Below the pieces are notes generated by a model, which did no database searches, was not told the origin of the DNA, and was given only the letters and a program-made list of their open reading frames with translations. Below, in pieces: positions 51,945-60,683 of a DNA stretch of 64,000 nucleotides; positions within the stretch are counted from its first letter, which is position 1; every line of letters starts with the position of its first letter. The translations under genes were made by a program, and so were the position numbers. The stretch is from Isoptericola cucumis (GTDB lineage: Bacteria; Actinomycetota; Actinomycetes; Actinomycetales; Cellulomonadaceae): positions 62,001-126,000 of the forward strand of contig NZ_BMDG01000003.1 in assembly GCF_014635665.1 (NCBI RefSeq), written 5' to 3'.

Positions 51945-52637
51945 ATGGTTGACGTCCCGGTGGCGGTATCGAGGCTCGGTGAGGACGACTCGCGCGAGGC
52001 ACAGAGCGCACGCGCCGTGGCGTGGCTGCTGGCCCAGCCCGGCGGACCCGTGATCGTCGTGACCCCGCAGCGGAAGTTCGAGAGCGCGAGCATCCAGCGA
52101 CTCATCGCCCGACCTCAGGTGCGCCACCATGCCTGGCGCGGCTTCAGCGGCGGCCACTTAGATGGTCACCGGGTGCTGTACGCCTGGCCGGACCGCAAGC
52201 ATCTGAACGAGGTCTGGAACGTGGAGGCGGACGCGATCGCGGTGATCGAGTGGGGTACCCACGAGACCGCCGAGTGGATCGAGGACGTGAACCCCGTCCA
52301 GCTCTTCCCGGGGGAGATGATCGAACCTGCCACGGACCCCGAGCCCGAACTCGAACCGTTGCCGGGCGGCGTCGACGGCATCCTCGAGTACGTCGCAGGG
52401 ATGGCCGCCGGCTACTCCACCGGTCTCAAGTGGAACGAGGAGGACAAGCTCAAGGCCGACATGATGAACCGGCCCGACCGCTGGGCTCCGGTCACCGTCG
52501 AGCAGGTACGCGCCAAGTGCCGGGTGCTCGGCATGCGGGGCGACGACGTCGACACGATCACGGACGTCCTGCAGCGGCGCAAGGACGGTCGTCGCTTCAA
52601 CGTGGGGCCGACCTACCGGGATTTCCAGTTCAGATAG
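51945..52637 (+). CDS. Hypothetical protein, possible nucleic-acid-associated
   Basis: A 230-residue protein. VVTPQRKFESASIQRLIARPQVRHHAWRGFSGGHLDG, then VLYAWPDRKHLNEVW and IAVIEWG suggest an alpha/beta core with alternating strands, like small ATP- or helicase-related folds, but no Walker motif is present. The C-terminus has WAPVTVEQVRAKCRVLGMRGDD. GGAGGAGG lies six bases before the ATG at 51945; an in-frame ATG at 51891 is an alternative. No family recognised. Confidence 0.55.
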   Translation: MVDVPVAVSRLGEDDSREAQSARAVAWLLAQPGGPVIVVTPQRKFESASIQRLIARPQVRHHAWRGFSGGHLDGHRVLYAWPDRKHLNEVWNVEADAIAVIEWGTHETAEWIEDVNPVQLFPGEMIEPATDPEPELEPLPGGVDGILEYVAGMAAGYSTGLKWNEEDKLKADMMNRPDRWAPVTVEQVRAKCRVLGMRGDDVDTITDVLQRRKDGRRFNVGPTYRDFQFR

Positions 52638-52949
52638 GCGCTCCCGAGGCCAGGCCGCGGAGTCTCATAGACATCTCCTTGGCAAGACGCGATAGACCTC
52701 CGCGGTCATGCGGGGATCGCGGTCTCAAGAGAGTGGTCTTAAGGTGCTCGAGGTTCGCACGCCCGGACATTCTGAATGGCAGGCGCCGGCGGGCTGGCAG
52801 ACGGAAGACGACCCAAAATGTGGCGAGGGCTCGGTCACTGTGGACGAGTGGTATGCGTGGCCGAGTGCGCGCGGCGTCGTTCTTCGCTGGATAGATCGTC
52901 GAGAGCCGGGCAGTAGGAGGTCATTGCCTGACCGGTGGTCGGTCGGCGT
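52638..52949. other. Intergenic region, nothing recognised
   Basis: No gene, hairpin or repeat is supported in these 312 bases. They separate the defence genes from the ABC transporter end and may contain the island boundary. Confidence 0.4.
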
Positions 52950-53638
52950 TCAGGCGGCGGTGACGGGCTCGTCGATCCGGGCGTCGACCATCCGCACGGT
53001 GGCGTCGACGGAGGCGAGCGTGGACGCGTCGTGCGACACCAGCAGCGTGGCGGCGAACATCTCCCGCGCCAGCCGGGTGATCAGCTCCACCACCTGCGTG
53101 CCACGTTCGTGGTCGAGCGCAGACGTCGGCTCGTCGACCAGCAGCACTTCCGGTCGCCCCACCAGCGCCCGCGCGATCGCCACCCGCTGCCGCTGCCCGC
53201 CGGTGAGTTGTGCGGGCCGCTTGTGTGCGTGGTCGGCCACGCCGACGGCGTCGAGCAGCTCCATCGCCCGCCCGTGCACGCTGGACGGCCTACGTCCACG
53301 CAGGTGGGCGTGCAGCTCCAGCTGCTCCAGCGCGGTCAAAGAGCCGAGCAGCTGCGGCGACTGGAACCCCATGCCGATGCGCTCGAGCCGCACGCGGGTC
53401 GCCTGCGCCACGGTGGTGTCGGGGGTGAAGACGACGTCACCGCCGATGCGGACGATGCCGCGTGTCGGCCGGGTCAGGCCGGATGCCACGGCCAGGAGGC
53501 TGGACTTGCCGGCCCGAGACGGGCCGAGCAGGGCGGTGGTGGTCCCCGCGGGGACGGCGAGGTCGACGTCGTCGACGGCGGTGAGGGTGCCGTCGCCGTC
53601 GGGGTAGAGGAGGGTGATGTGCTCCAGGTGCAGGTCAC
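52950..53638 (-). pseudogene. ABC transporter ATPase with a frameshift at its start
   Basis: A MacB/LolD-type ATPase. Walker A is GPSRAGKSSLL, the signature LTGGQRQRVAIARAL, and Walker B EVLLVDEPTSALDH. The core is intact, but the only good start (GTG at 53638, AAGGAG six bases upstream) is out of frame by one base with the rest. Adding one C to the ACC-TG junction near 53633 joins them into 229 residues. It is read here as broken or mis-sequenced. It pairs with the permease just upstream. Confidence 0.8.
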
Positions 53639-53682
53639 GGGTGACTCCTTCGAGATCAGCGGGCAGCGTCGGCGAGCACGGT

Positions 53683-54812
53683 TCAGCGGGCGGCCAGCGC
53701 CGCGTGCGGGTCGATGCGGTGATGCGGGCGACGGAGACGCCGGCGCCCACCAGGCCGAGCAGCACCAGGCCCGCGGCGGGCAGCAGCGTGGTGGCGGCGG
53801 TGACGACGACCGGGACGGCGTCGGGCAGCAGGGCCGCGGCCGCCGCGGATAGCCCGGCGCCGACGGCGACGCCGCCGACCAGCAGCACCGCCGCCTGCCC
53901 GAGCGCGTCGCGCAGCAGGTACCCGGTGGAGGCGCCCAGCACCTTGACTACCGCGATGTCGCCGGTTCGGCTGATGGTCCACACGGTGAAGAACGCGCCC
54001 ACCACCAGCGCGGAGATGACCAGCAGGAACGCCTGCATCGTCGTCAACGACGTGTTCTCCCCGGCGAACGACGCGACGGCCAAGCGCGCGTCCGACGTCG
54101 TCACCGTCGTCGTGCCGAGCGCGTCGTCCGCCTCGGGGAGGGCCCCGGCAAAGACATCGTCGTCCGAGGTCGTCAACGCCACGACGGACGCGACGGGCTC
54201 ACCTTCGGACGAGCCGCGCGCCCCGACCGCCTGCGAGTCGTCGAGCGTGGTCCACACGACGGGCGTGTGCGAGAACGACTGGTTGGCGTCCACGGTCGCG
54301 GCGACGGTGAGCTCGGCGCCGCCGAGGGTCACGACGTCGCCCACTTGCGCGTCAAGGGCGTCCGCGGCGCCGGGCGTCAGCACCACCGTGCCGGGCGCGA
54401 CGTCGCCGGCGTCGCCGTCGTCGACCTCGCCGTCAGCACCAGGCACCAGGCCCGAGCCCTCCGCCACGCCGAGGGCGGCGACGGACGCCGTCGCGCCGCC
54501 GGCCTCGGCGCGCGTGGTCGCGACGCCCAGGGGCTCGGCTGACTCGACGCCGGGCACGTCCGCCCAGCCGCCCCACTGGTCGGCGTCGACGCGCGACGCG
54601 GTGAACTCCGGCGCGTCGCCGGCGGCGGGCATGGAGAACGCGAGGTGGTCGGTGAGCAGGTCGGTGACGGCTGACGTCGACTCCCGGGCCAGGCGGCGGT
54701 CAACGACGCGAGGTACGTGACGAGGAAGGTGATCAGCACGATCACCACGGACAGGAGCTCGAGCGGTCCCGGACGCGCCCGAGGACGCGCAGGGCGACGA
54801 ATGCACGTGCAT
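53683..54812 (-). pseudogene. FtsX/MacB-type ABC permease with four frameshifts
   Basis: The pieces FVALRVLGRVRDR, then LELLSVVIVLITFLVTYLAS, then LARESTSAVTDLLTDHLAFS with the long extracellular domain, FTVWTISRTGDIAVVKVLGAS, and the end RIDPHAALAAR are a complete small FtsX permease read in changing frames. Single-base additions near 54805, 54764, 54694 and 53716 make one protein of about 377 residues from the ATG at 54812. As given it is non-functional. Exclusive one-base losses in short C/G runs suggest sequencing error. Confidence 0.75.
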
Positions 54813-55054
54813 CTGTACGGAACGCGCTGTTGCCGCACCGATCGGGTCCGAGACCATTGCCGATCCGGAGTGATTCTGTGGCGCCGAGGGTGGCCCGCGC
54901 ACTATTCAGCTGGCTCGCGGGGCGACATCGAGGTTCATGCCATCCCCCGGGAGAGCTACTCGACCTGCTCACCTGCGGGCGATTCGCCCGCCGACCGGCG
55001 CTCCTAGCGTTGTTGCTGGTCGCGGCTCCGCGCGACCTGTAGCGAGGAGGCTTT

Positions 55055-55930
55055 ATGAGCACGACAGCCACGACCCACGACCAGGACGCCCTGGCCACCA
55101 CGGGCGACAACCCCGGCAGGTTCACGCGCTTCCTGCGGTTCCCGCTGACGTGGATGCTGATCGGCCTGGTCGGTGTCGTTGTCATCGCCGGTGCGACGGC
55201 GCAGACGGAGCCGGTCACGGTGGTCCCGGTGCTGGGTGCGGCGCTGGCGGTGTTGGTCTACTGGGCGGTGATGCGCTTCGTCGCCCGGCGCCGCACGCCG
55301 GAGCTCGCCGCCCGCGGTGCGGTGCCGGAGGCGCTGCTGGGCCTCGCCATCGGGGTGGGGTTCGTCGCGCTCTCGGCGGCGGTCATCACCGCGCTGGGCG
55401 GCTACGCGTTCCGCTGGGCGGACGTCGACGTGCTCCCCGTGGTGGGGCCGGTGCTCGGCCTGATGTGCGGGGCCGCGGTCACGGAGGAGCTCATGTTCCG
55501 CGGCTTCGGGATCCAGGCCATCGAGCGGCTGCTGGGCAGCTGGGCCGCTCTGGCGGCGACGGCGCTGATCTTCGGCATCATGCACCTGCTCAACCCGGGC
55601 GCCACGGCGTGGTCCGGGCTGGCGATCGCGATCGAGGCCGGCGTCATGCTGGGTGCCGCGTTCCTCTGGCGCCGCAACCTGTGGTTCGTCATCGGCATCC
55701 ATTTCGCCTGGAACACGACCGTCGCGCTGCTCGGCCTCAGCGTCTCGGGGCACGCGGCCTCGGGCCTGCTGACCGCGGAGGTCTCCGGCCCGGCCCTGCT
55801 GACGGGCGGCTCCTTCGGCATCGAGGGGTCGGTGGTGACGGTGCTGCTCGGGGTGCTGATCGCCGTCCCGATGCTGCTGCTCGCCCGCCGCCGCGGCACG
55901 CTGGTCCCGGTGCGCCGCCCGCGCCCGTAG
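55055..55930 (+). CDS. CPBP intramembrane metalloprotease, copy 2
   Basis: A 291-residue membrane protein. The CPBP motifs are EELMFRGFG, GIMHLLNP and HFAWNTTVAL. About eight helices are predicted. GGAGG lies before the ATG. It sits between the ABC transporter and a two-component system, a setting common for antimicrobial-peptide sensing or immunity. Its stop codon TAG also forms the first three bases of the -10 hexamer of the histidine kinase gene. Confidence 0.85.
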   Translation: MSTTATTHDQDALATTGDNPGRFTRFLRFPLTWMLIGLVGVVVIAGATAQTEPVTVVPVLGAALAVLVYWAVMRFVARRRTPELAARGAVPEALLGLAIGVGFVALSAAVITALGGYAFRWADVDVLPVVGPVLGLMCGAAVTEELMFRGFGIQAIERLLGSWAALAATALIFGIMHLLNPGATAWSGLAIAIEAGVMLGAAFLWRRNLWFVIGIHFAWNTTVALLGLSVSGHAASGLLTAEVSGPALLTGGSFGIEGSVVTVLLGVLIAVPMLLLARRRGTLVPVRRPRP

Positions 55931-55933
55931 GCT
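55928..55933 (+). promoter_or_regulatory. -10 hexamer TAGGCT, overlapping a stop codon
   Basis: TAGGCT lies six bases before the GTG at 55940. Its TAG is the stop codon of the CPBP gene. Confidence 0.6.
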
Positions 55934-55939
55934 CGGCGC

Positions 55940-57262
55940 GTGCCCGCCCACCCCGACACCGTCCCGCGGCTGCGCGCGTGGCTCGGCCGGTGGCGTGCGC
56001 ACCGTCCGGCCGTCCGGGACGGCCTGGCGGCGGTGCTCCTCGCGGTGCTCGGCTTCGTCCCGACGCTGGCGACCATCGGCGTCGAGCTCAGCGACCTGCC
56101 CGAGCGACCGACCGACGCGCTGGCCGTGATCCTCGTCCTGGCGCAGGCCCTGCCCCTGGCGTTCCGACGCCGGTGGCCGGCGGCCTGTCTGGCGGTCGTC
56201 GGCATCGCGCTCGCCCTCGACGAGCTCCTGGCCTACCCGCCCACGTTCGCGAGCGTCGGCCTCTACGTCGCGCTGTACTCCGTGGGGGCCTACCAGGCGC
56301 GGTTCCGCCGTCGCCTCGCCGTCGTCGCGACGGTCGCCTACGCGGCCCTGGCGGTCGCCCTGACCGTACTCGGCTCGCCCAACGGGCCCGCGGACTTCCT
56401 CGCCTTCTACCTCGTCCTGGTGGTGATCTGGTTGGGGGGCACGGCGATGCGCCGCCGGCGGGCGGACGAGGCCGAACGACGGCGCCTTGCCGCCGTCGTC
56501 GCGACGTCGGACGAGCGGGCCCGGATCGCCCGCGAGCTGCACGACGTCGTGACCCACCACGTGACCGCCATGGTGGTGCAGGCCGACGCGGCGCCGTACC
56601 TCCTGCCCGCGACGCCCGGCCGGGCGGGCGACGGCCTCGCCGCCATCAGCGACACCGGCCGCCGCGCCCTGACCGAGCTCCGCTACCTGCTCGGCGTGCT
56701 CGAGGCGACCGGCGAGACGGCGGCCAGCGCATCCGCGGCGGGCGAGGCGGCGCCCGCGGGTCGGGCGCCCGCGCTCGGCCGGGTGGGCGACGTCGTCGAG
56801 CAGGCCCGCCGGTCGGGCCAGCCCGTCGAGTGGGCGGAGGACGGCGACCCGCGGCCCCTGCCCGACGCCGTCGAGCTCGCCGCCTACCGCGTGGTGCAGG
56901 AGGCGCTCACCAACGCGCTCAAGCACGCCGCCGGCCGGCCCACCGTGGTCCGCCTGCGGCACGGCCGCGAGCACCTCGAGGTCGAGGTCACCACCCACGG
57001 CCCGGCCTCCCCGGGCGCCGCCACGGCACCACCCGGCACCGCGGCGCCACCGCCCGCCGTCGTCACCCCGGCCGCGCCGCCCGGCGGCCGCGGGCTGGCC
57101 GGGCTGGCCGAACGTGTCCGGGTGCTCGACGGCGAGCTGGAGTCCGGCCCGCTGCCCGACGGCGGGTTCCGCGTGCGCGCCTCGATCCCCGCCACCCCGA
57201 CGAGCCAGGCCACTCATGCCACCCCGCCGACGCAGGCCACCCCGACCCGGAGCCGCTCATGA
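55940..57262 (+). CDS. NarL/LiaS-type sensor histidine kinase
   Basis: A 440-residue kinase. Residues 25-170 hold five to six membrane helices without a clear extracellular sensor. The HisKA_3 dimerisation helix has ARIARELHDVVTHHVTAM with phospho-His201. The ATPase domain has the N box AYRVVQEALTNALKHA and the G box GGRGLAGLAERV. The C-terminal Thr/Pro-rich tail is low complexity. It is leaderless from 55940. The stop overlaps the regulator start (ATGA). Confidence 0.9.
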   Translation: MPAHPDTVPRLRAWLGRWRAHRPAVRDGLAAVLLAVLGFVPTLATIGVELSDLPERPTDALAVILVLAQALPLAFRRRWPAACLAVVGIALALDELLAYPPTFASVGLYVALYSVGAYQARFRRRLAVVATVAYAALAVALTVLGSPNGPADFLAFYLVLVVIWLGGTAMRRRRADEAERRRLAAVVATSDERARIARELHDVVTHHVTAMVVQADAAPYLLPATPGRAGDGLAAISDTGRRALTELRYLLGVLEATGETAASASAAGEAAPAGRAPALGRVGDVVEQARRSGQPVEWAEDGDPRPLPDAVELAAYRVVQEALTNALKHAAGRPTVVRLRHGREHLEVEVTTHGPASPGAATAPPGTAAPPPAVVTPAAPPGGRGLAGLAERVRVLDGELESGPLPDGGFRVRASIPATPTSQATHATPPTQATPTRSRS

Positions 57263-57960
57263 CCGACCAACCGCCGGAGACCCGGCCGATCCGCGTGCTC
57301 GTCTGCGACGACCAGGAGCTGGTCCGGGTCGGGTACGCCACCATCCTGTCCGCGCAGCCGGACATGGAGGTCGTGGGGGAGGCGGCGGACGGGCGCGCGG
57401 CGGTCGAGGCAGCGCGCGGGCTGCGGCCGGACGTGGTGGTCATGGACATCCGGATGCCCGAGCTGGACGGCATCGAGGCCACGCGGCGGATCGCGGGGCC
57501 GGACGTCGGGTCGCCGGCCAGGGTGCTGGTGGTCACGACGTTCAACGTCGACGAGTACGTCTACCAGGCGCTGCGGGCGGGGGCGAGCGGCTTCCTGCTC
57601 AAGGACTCGCCCCCGGCCGAGCTGGTGGGCGGCGTGCGGACGGTCGCGCGGGGCGAGTCGCTGCTCGCCCCGACCGTCACCCGCACCCTCATCGGCCGGT
57701 TCGCGGAACGGCTGCGCCCGACCGACACGTCCCGGCCCGCCCGGGACGAGGTCGTGCGCAGCCTCACGGCCCGTGAGCTGGAGGTGCTGGAGCAGCTCGC
57801 CGCCGGGCGGTCCAACGCGGAGATCGCCGTCGAGCTCGTCATCACCCCGGAGACGGTCAAGACCTATGTCTCGCGGATCCTGGCGAAGCTCGGCCTGCGC
57901 GACCGGGTGCAGGCGGTGGTGCTCGCCTACCGGGTGGGCCTGGTCTCGCCGGCGGACTAG
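57259..57960 (+). CDS. NarL/LuxR family response regulator
   Basis: A 233-residue response regulator. The receiver domain has VLVCDDQELVR, the phospho-acceptor Asp63 in VVVMDIRMP, and a conserved Thr/Lys (VVTTF, FLLKDSP). A LuxR-type helix-turn-helix is at 168-232 (LTARELEVLEQLAAGRSNAEIA). It forms one transcript with the kinase. Targets probably include the neighbouring ABC and CPBP genes. Its end overlaps the convergent transketolase by four bases. Confidence 0.9.
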   Translation: MTDQPPETRPIRVLVCDDQELVRVGYATILSAQPDMEVVGEAADGRAAVEAARGLRPDVVVMDIRMPELDGIEATRRIAGPDVGSPARVLVVTTFNVDEYVYQALRAGASGFLLKDSPPAELVGGVRTVARGESLLAPTVTRTLIGRFAERLRPTDTSRPARDEVVRSLTARELEVLEQLAAGRSNAEIAVELVITPETVKTYVSRILAKLGLRDRVQAVVLAYRVGLVSPAD

Positions 57961-59831
57961 GTGCGGGCCAGGACGCGGGCAGCCGCAGCGATGTGGTCGG
58001 CGTCGATCCCGGCCCAGGCGAGCAGCTCGGGCCCGCTCCCGGACCCCGGAACCCCGCGGACGGCGAGGTGCTCGAGCCGCAGCCCGGACACCCCCGCCTC
58101 CACGAGCGCCGCGATCACCGCCGCCCCGAGACCGCCCTCGGGGTGGTGGTCCTCCGCCACGACGATGCGGCCTCCGGTGGCTTCGGCAGCCGCTGTGAGC
58201 GCCGCGACGTCGATCGGCTTGACGGAGTAGGCGTCGATCACGCGCGCGGTGATGCCGTCGTCGGCGAGGAGGTCGGCGGCGCGCAGCGCCTCGTGGGTGG
58301 TGATGCCCGCGCCGACGAGCGTGACCTGGTCGGCGGCGCTGCTGCGCAGAGTCTTGGAGCCGCCGACCTCGAACGTCTCCTGCGGGTCATAGAGCACGGG
58401 GTAGGCGCCGCGCGTCGTGCGCATGTACACGACTCCGGGGGTGTGGGCCATGACGTCGACGAGTGCGACCGTGGAGGTCGCGTCGGCCGGGTAGAGCACG
58501 GTGGAACCGTGCGTCGCACGGATCATCGCGAGGTCTTCGAGCGCCATCTGAGAGGGGCCGTCGGCGCCGATCTCGACGCCGGCGTGGGACCCGACCAGAC
58601 GCAGGTCGGCGCGGGAGACCGGGGCCATGCGGATGAAGTCGTAGGCGCGGGTGAGGAAGGCCGCGAAGGTCGAGGCGAACGCGACGTAGCCGCGCACGGA
58701 CAGACCGGTCGCCGCGGCCACGAGCTGCTGCTCGGCGATGTACATCTCGAAGAAGCGCTCGGGAATCGCGTCGGCGAACGTGTCGGCGTGGGTCGAGTTC
58801 GACACCTCGCCGTCGAGCGCGACCACCCGCGGGTCGGCCCGTCCGAGCGCGAGGAGCCCGTCGCCGTAGGCGTTGCGGGTGGCGACCTCCGTCCCGAGCT
58901 CGTAGGTCGGCAGCTCGACCGGGGTGGTCGTGAGATCCGGCGGAGTCACGTCGGGGGGCAGCGGACCGCGCACCTGAAGGTGCCGTTCCCCGCCGAGCTC
59001 GGCGATCGCCTCGTCGGCGAGGTCGGACGGCAGCGGCTTGCCGTGCCACTCGGGGCTGTCCTCGATCTTCGCGAATCCCTTGCCCTTGACGGTGCGGGCC
59101 AGCACGACCACGGGACGGTCGATCTCGTCGTCCGTCGCGGCGGCCAGCGCGGCGTCGATCTCGTCCAGGTCGTGGCCGTCGATGACGATGGCGCGGGCAC
59201 CGAACGCCTCGACGCGCCGCGCGTAGGCGTCCATGTCCCAGCCGAGGTCGGTCTCGCCCCGCTGTCCGAGTCGGTTGACGTCGACGAGGGCCACCAGGTT
59301 CGTCAGCCGGTAGTGCGAGGCCTTGTCCAGGGCTTCCCAGATGGATCCCTCGGCCAGCTCGGAGTCGCCGCACAGGACCCACACGCGGTACGGGGCGTCC
59401 TCCAGGTGCCGGCCGGCGAGCGCCACCCCGACGCCGTCGGGCAGGCCCTGCCCGAGCGAACCGGTGGCGACGTCCACCCACGGGAGCCTGGGGGTGGGGT
59501 GGCCCTCGAGTCGCTGGTCGAAGCGCCGGTAGCCCGACATCAGCTCGTCGTCGTCGACCACCCCGACCGACTTGAACACCGAGTACAGGAGCGGGGAGGC
59601 GTGTCCCTTGGAGAAGATGAGGTGGTCGTTCCCCGCAGCGCCCGGGTCGTCCCAGTCGTAGCGCAGGTGCCGGGTGACCAGCACGGCCAGAAGGTCGGCC
59701 GCCGACATGCTCGACGTGGGGTGGCCGGACCCGGCCGAGGTGGACGACCGAACGGAGTCCACCCGCAGCTGGGCGGCGACCTCACCTGCCAGATCGAGGT
59801 CGATCGGGGCACGGGTCGTCGTCTCGCTCAT
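57957..59831 (-). CDS. tkt: Transketolase
   Basis: A 624-residue thiamine-diphosphate enzyme of the pentose phosphate pathway. FSKGHASPLLYSVF and GDSELAEGSIWEALDKASHYRLTNLVALVDVN are the TPP/Mg2+ motif, here GDS instead of the usual GDG. The C-terminal half has the transketolase pyrimidine-binding and C-terminal domains. It is shorter than Escherichia TktA (about 660 residues) and closer to the animal-type length. AAGGAG lies upstream of the ATG. A specialised role as a second copy cannot be excluded. Confidence 0.85.
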   Translation of the reverse strand: MSETTTRAPIDLDLAGEVAAQLRVDSVRSSTSAGSGHPTSSMSAADLLAVLVTRHLRYDWDDPGAAGNDHLIFSKGHASPLLYSVFKSVGVVDDDELMSGYRRFDQRLEGHPTPRLPWVDVATGSLGQGLPDGVGVALAGRHLEDAPYRVWVLCGDSELAEGSIWEALDKASHYRLTNLVALVDVNRLGQRGETDLGWDMDAYARRVEAFGARAIVIDGHDLDEIDAALAAATDDEIDRPVVVLARTVKGKGFAKIEDSPEWHGKPLPSDLADEAIAELGGERHLQVRGPLPPDVTPPDLTTTPVELPTYELGTEVATRNAYGDGLLALGRADPRVVALDGEVSNSTHADTFADAIPERFFEMYIAEQQLVAAATGLSVRGYVAFASTFAAFLTRAYDFIRMAPVSRADLRLVGSHAGVEIGADGPSQMALEDLAMIRATHGSTVLYPADATSTVALVDVMAHTPGVVYMRTTRGAYPVLYDPQETFEVGGSKTLRSSAADQVTLVGAGITTHEALRAADLLADDGITARVIDAYSVKPIDVAALTAAAEATGGRIVVAEDHHPEGGLGAAVIAALVEAGVSGLRLEHLAVRGVPGSGSGPELLAWAGIDADHIAAAARVLART

Positions 59832-59935
59832 CCTCACACTCCTTCGATCGCGGTGTGCCGCGGGGTGGTGCAGGACCTGCCCCGGGCTTCCCCAGTCAAC
59901 GTCGCGAGCGTCGGCCACGCATCCGGCGCAGGTCG

Positions 59936-59941
59936 TAGGCT
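59936..59941 (+). promoter_or_regulatory. -10 hexamer TAGGCT, leaderless start at 59949
   Basis: TAGGCT lies seven bases before the ATG at 59949. Confidence 0.6.
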
Positions 59942-59948
59942 CCGGAGC

Positions 59949-60674
59949 ATGCCCACTGTCCTGCTCGTCCGCCACGGCCGCACGACCGCGAACGCGCAGG
60001 GCATCCTGGCGGGTCGCGCCGCAGGAGTGCGGCTTGACGCCGTGGGCCGCGAGCAGGCAGCCCGGGCCGCTGCACGACTGGCGGCCGTGCCTCTCGCGGC
60101 GGTGGTGTCGAGCCCCCTCGAGCGTTGCCGGCAGACGTCGCGCATCGTCGTCGAGCACCAGCACCAGCACCAGCACCAGCACGAGCAGGACGGCGAGCAT
60201 GCGCCACAGCTCCTCGTCGAGCGCGGCATCACGGAGTGCGACTACGGGCAGTGGCAGGGGAAGGCGTTGCACGACCTCGCGAACGACCCCCTGTGGTCGC
60301 AGGTCCAGACGCAGCCGTCGGCGGTGACGTTCCCCGGCGGCGAGTCGCTCGCGGCGATGCAGGCCCGGTCCGTGGCAGCGATCCGCCGCCACGACGCGGC
60401 GGTCGAGGAGCAGCACGGCCAGGGCGCGGTCTGGGCGGCCGTCGCGCACGGCGACATCATCAAGTCGGTGCTCGCCGACGCCCTCGGCACGCACCTCGAC
60501 CTCTTCCAGCGCATCGTGGTGGGCCCGGCGTCGGTCTCGATCGTGCGGTACGGGCCGCACCGCCCCGAGGTCGTGGCCACCAACACCGACGCCGGCGACC
60601 TCTCGTGGCTGCGCGACGCCGGACCGGCGGGCGACGCGCCCGTCGGCGGCGGGGCCGGCGCGGGAGCCTCTTAG
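59949..60674 (+). CDS. Histidine phosphatase (phosphoglycerate-mutase-like) family protein
   Basis: A 241-residue protein. LLVRHGRTTAN (RHG triad), PLERCRQTS and AHGDIIK are the catalytic blocks of the family. An unusual (His-Gln)4 run at about residues 70-77 is encoded by repeated CACCAG. This gene, the DUF3090 and the SCO1664 gene form a conserved actinobacterial set. The substrate is unknown. The stop TAG overlaps the -10 of the next gene. Confidence 0.85.
   Translation: MPTVLLVRHGRTTANAQGILAGRAAGVRLDAVGREQAARAAARLAAVPLAAVVSSPLERCRQTSRIVVEHQHQHQHQHEQDGEHAPQLLVERGITECDYGQWQGKALHDLANDPLWSQVQTQPSAVTFPGGESLAAMQARSVAAIRRHDAAVEEQHGQGAVWAAVAHGDIIKSVLADALGTHLDLFQRIVVGPASVSIVRYGPHRPEVVATNTDAGDLSWLRDAGPAGDAPVGGGAGAGAS
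60157..60185 (+). repeat. CACCAG hexanucleotide repeat
   Basis: About four to five tandem CACCAG units inside the phosphatase gene encode His-Gln pairs. Changes in unit number would keep the frame. Confidence 0.7.
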
Positions 60675-60677
60675 GGT
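60672..60677 (+). promoter_or_regulatory. -10 hexamer TAGGGT, overlapping a stop codon
   Basis: TAGGGT lies six bases before the ATG at 60684. Its TAG is the stop codon of the phosphatase gene. Confidence 0.6.
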
Positions 60678-60683
60678 GGACGC

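Noticed and set aside
52950-54902. A single long protein fusing the FtsX permease to the ABC ATPase
   Set aside because: The fusion comes from frameshifts: the permease has its normal end (RIDPHAALAAR and a stop at 53683) in another frame, and the ATPase has its own ribosome binding site and GTG at 53638.
57993-59948. N-terminal extension of the histidine phosphatase by more than 600 residues
   Set aside because: It is the antisense of the transketolase; the RHG motif begins four residues after... the ATG at 59949, which has its own -10 hexamer.
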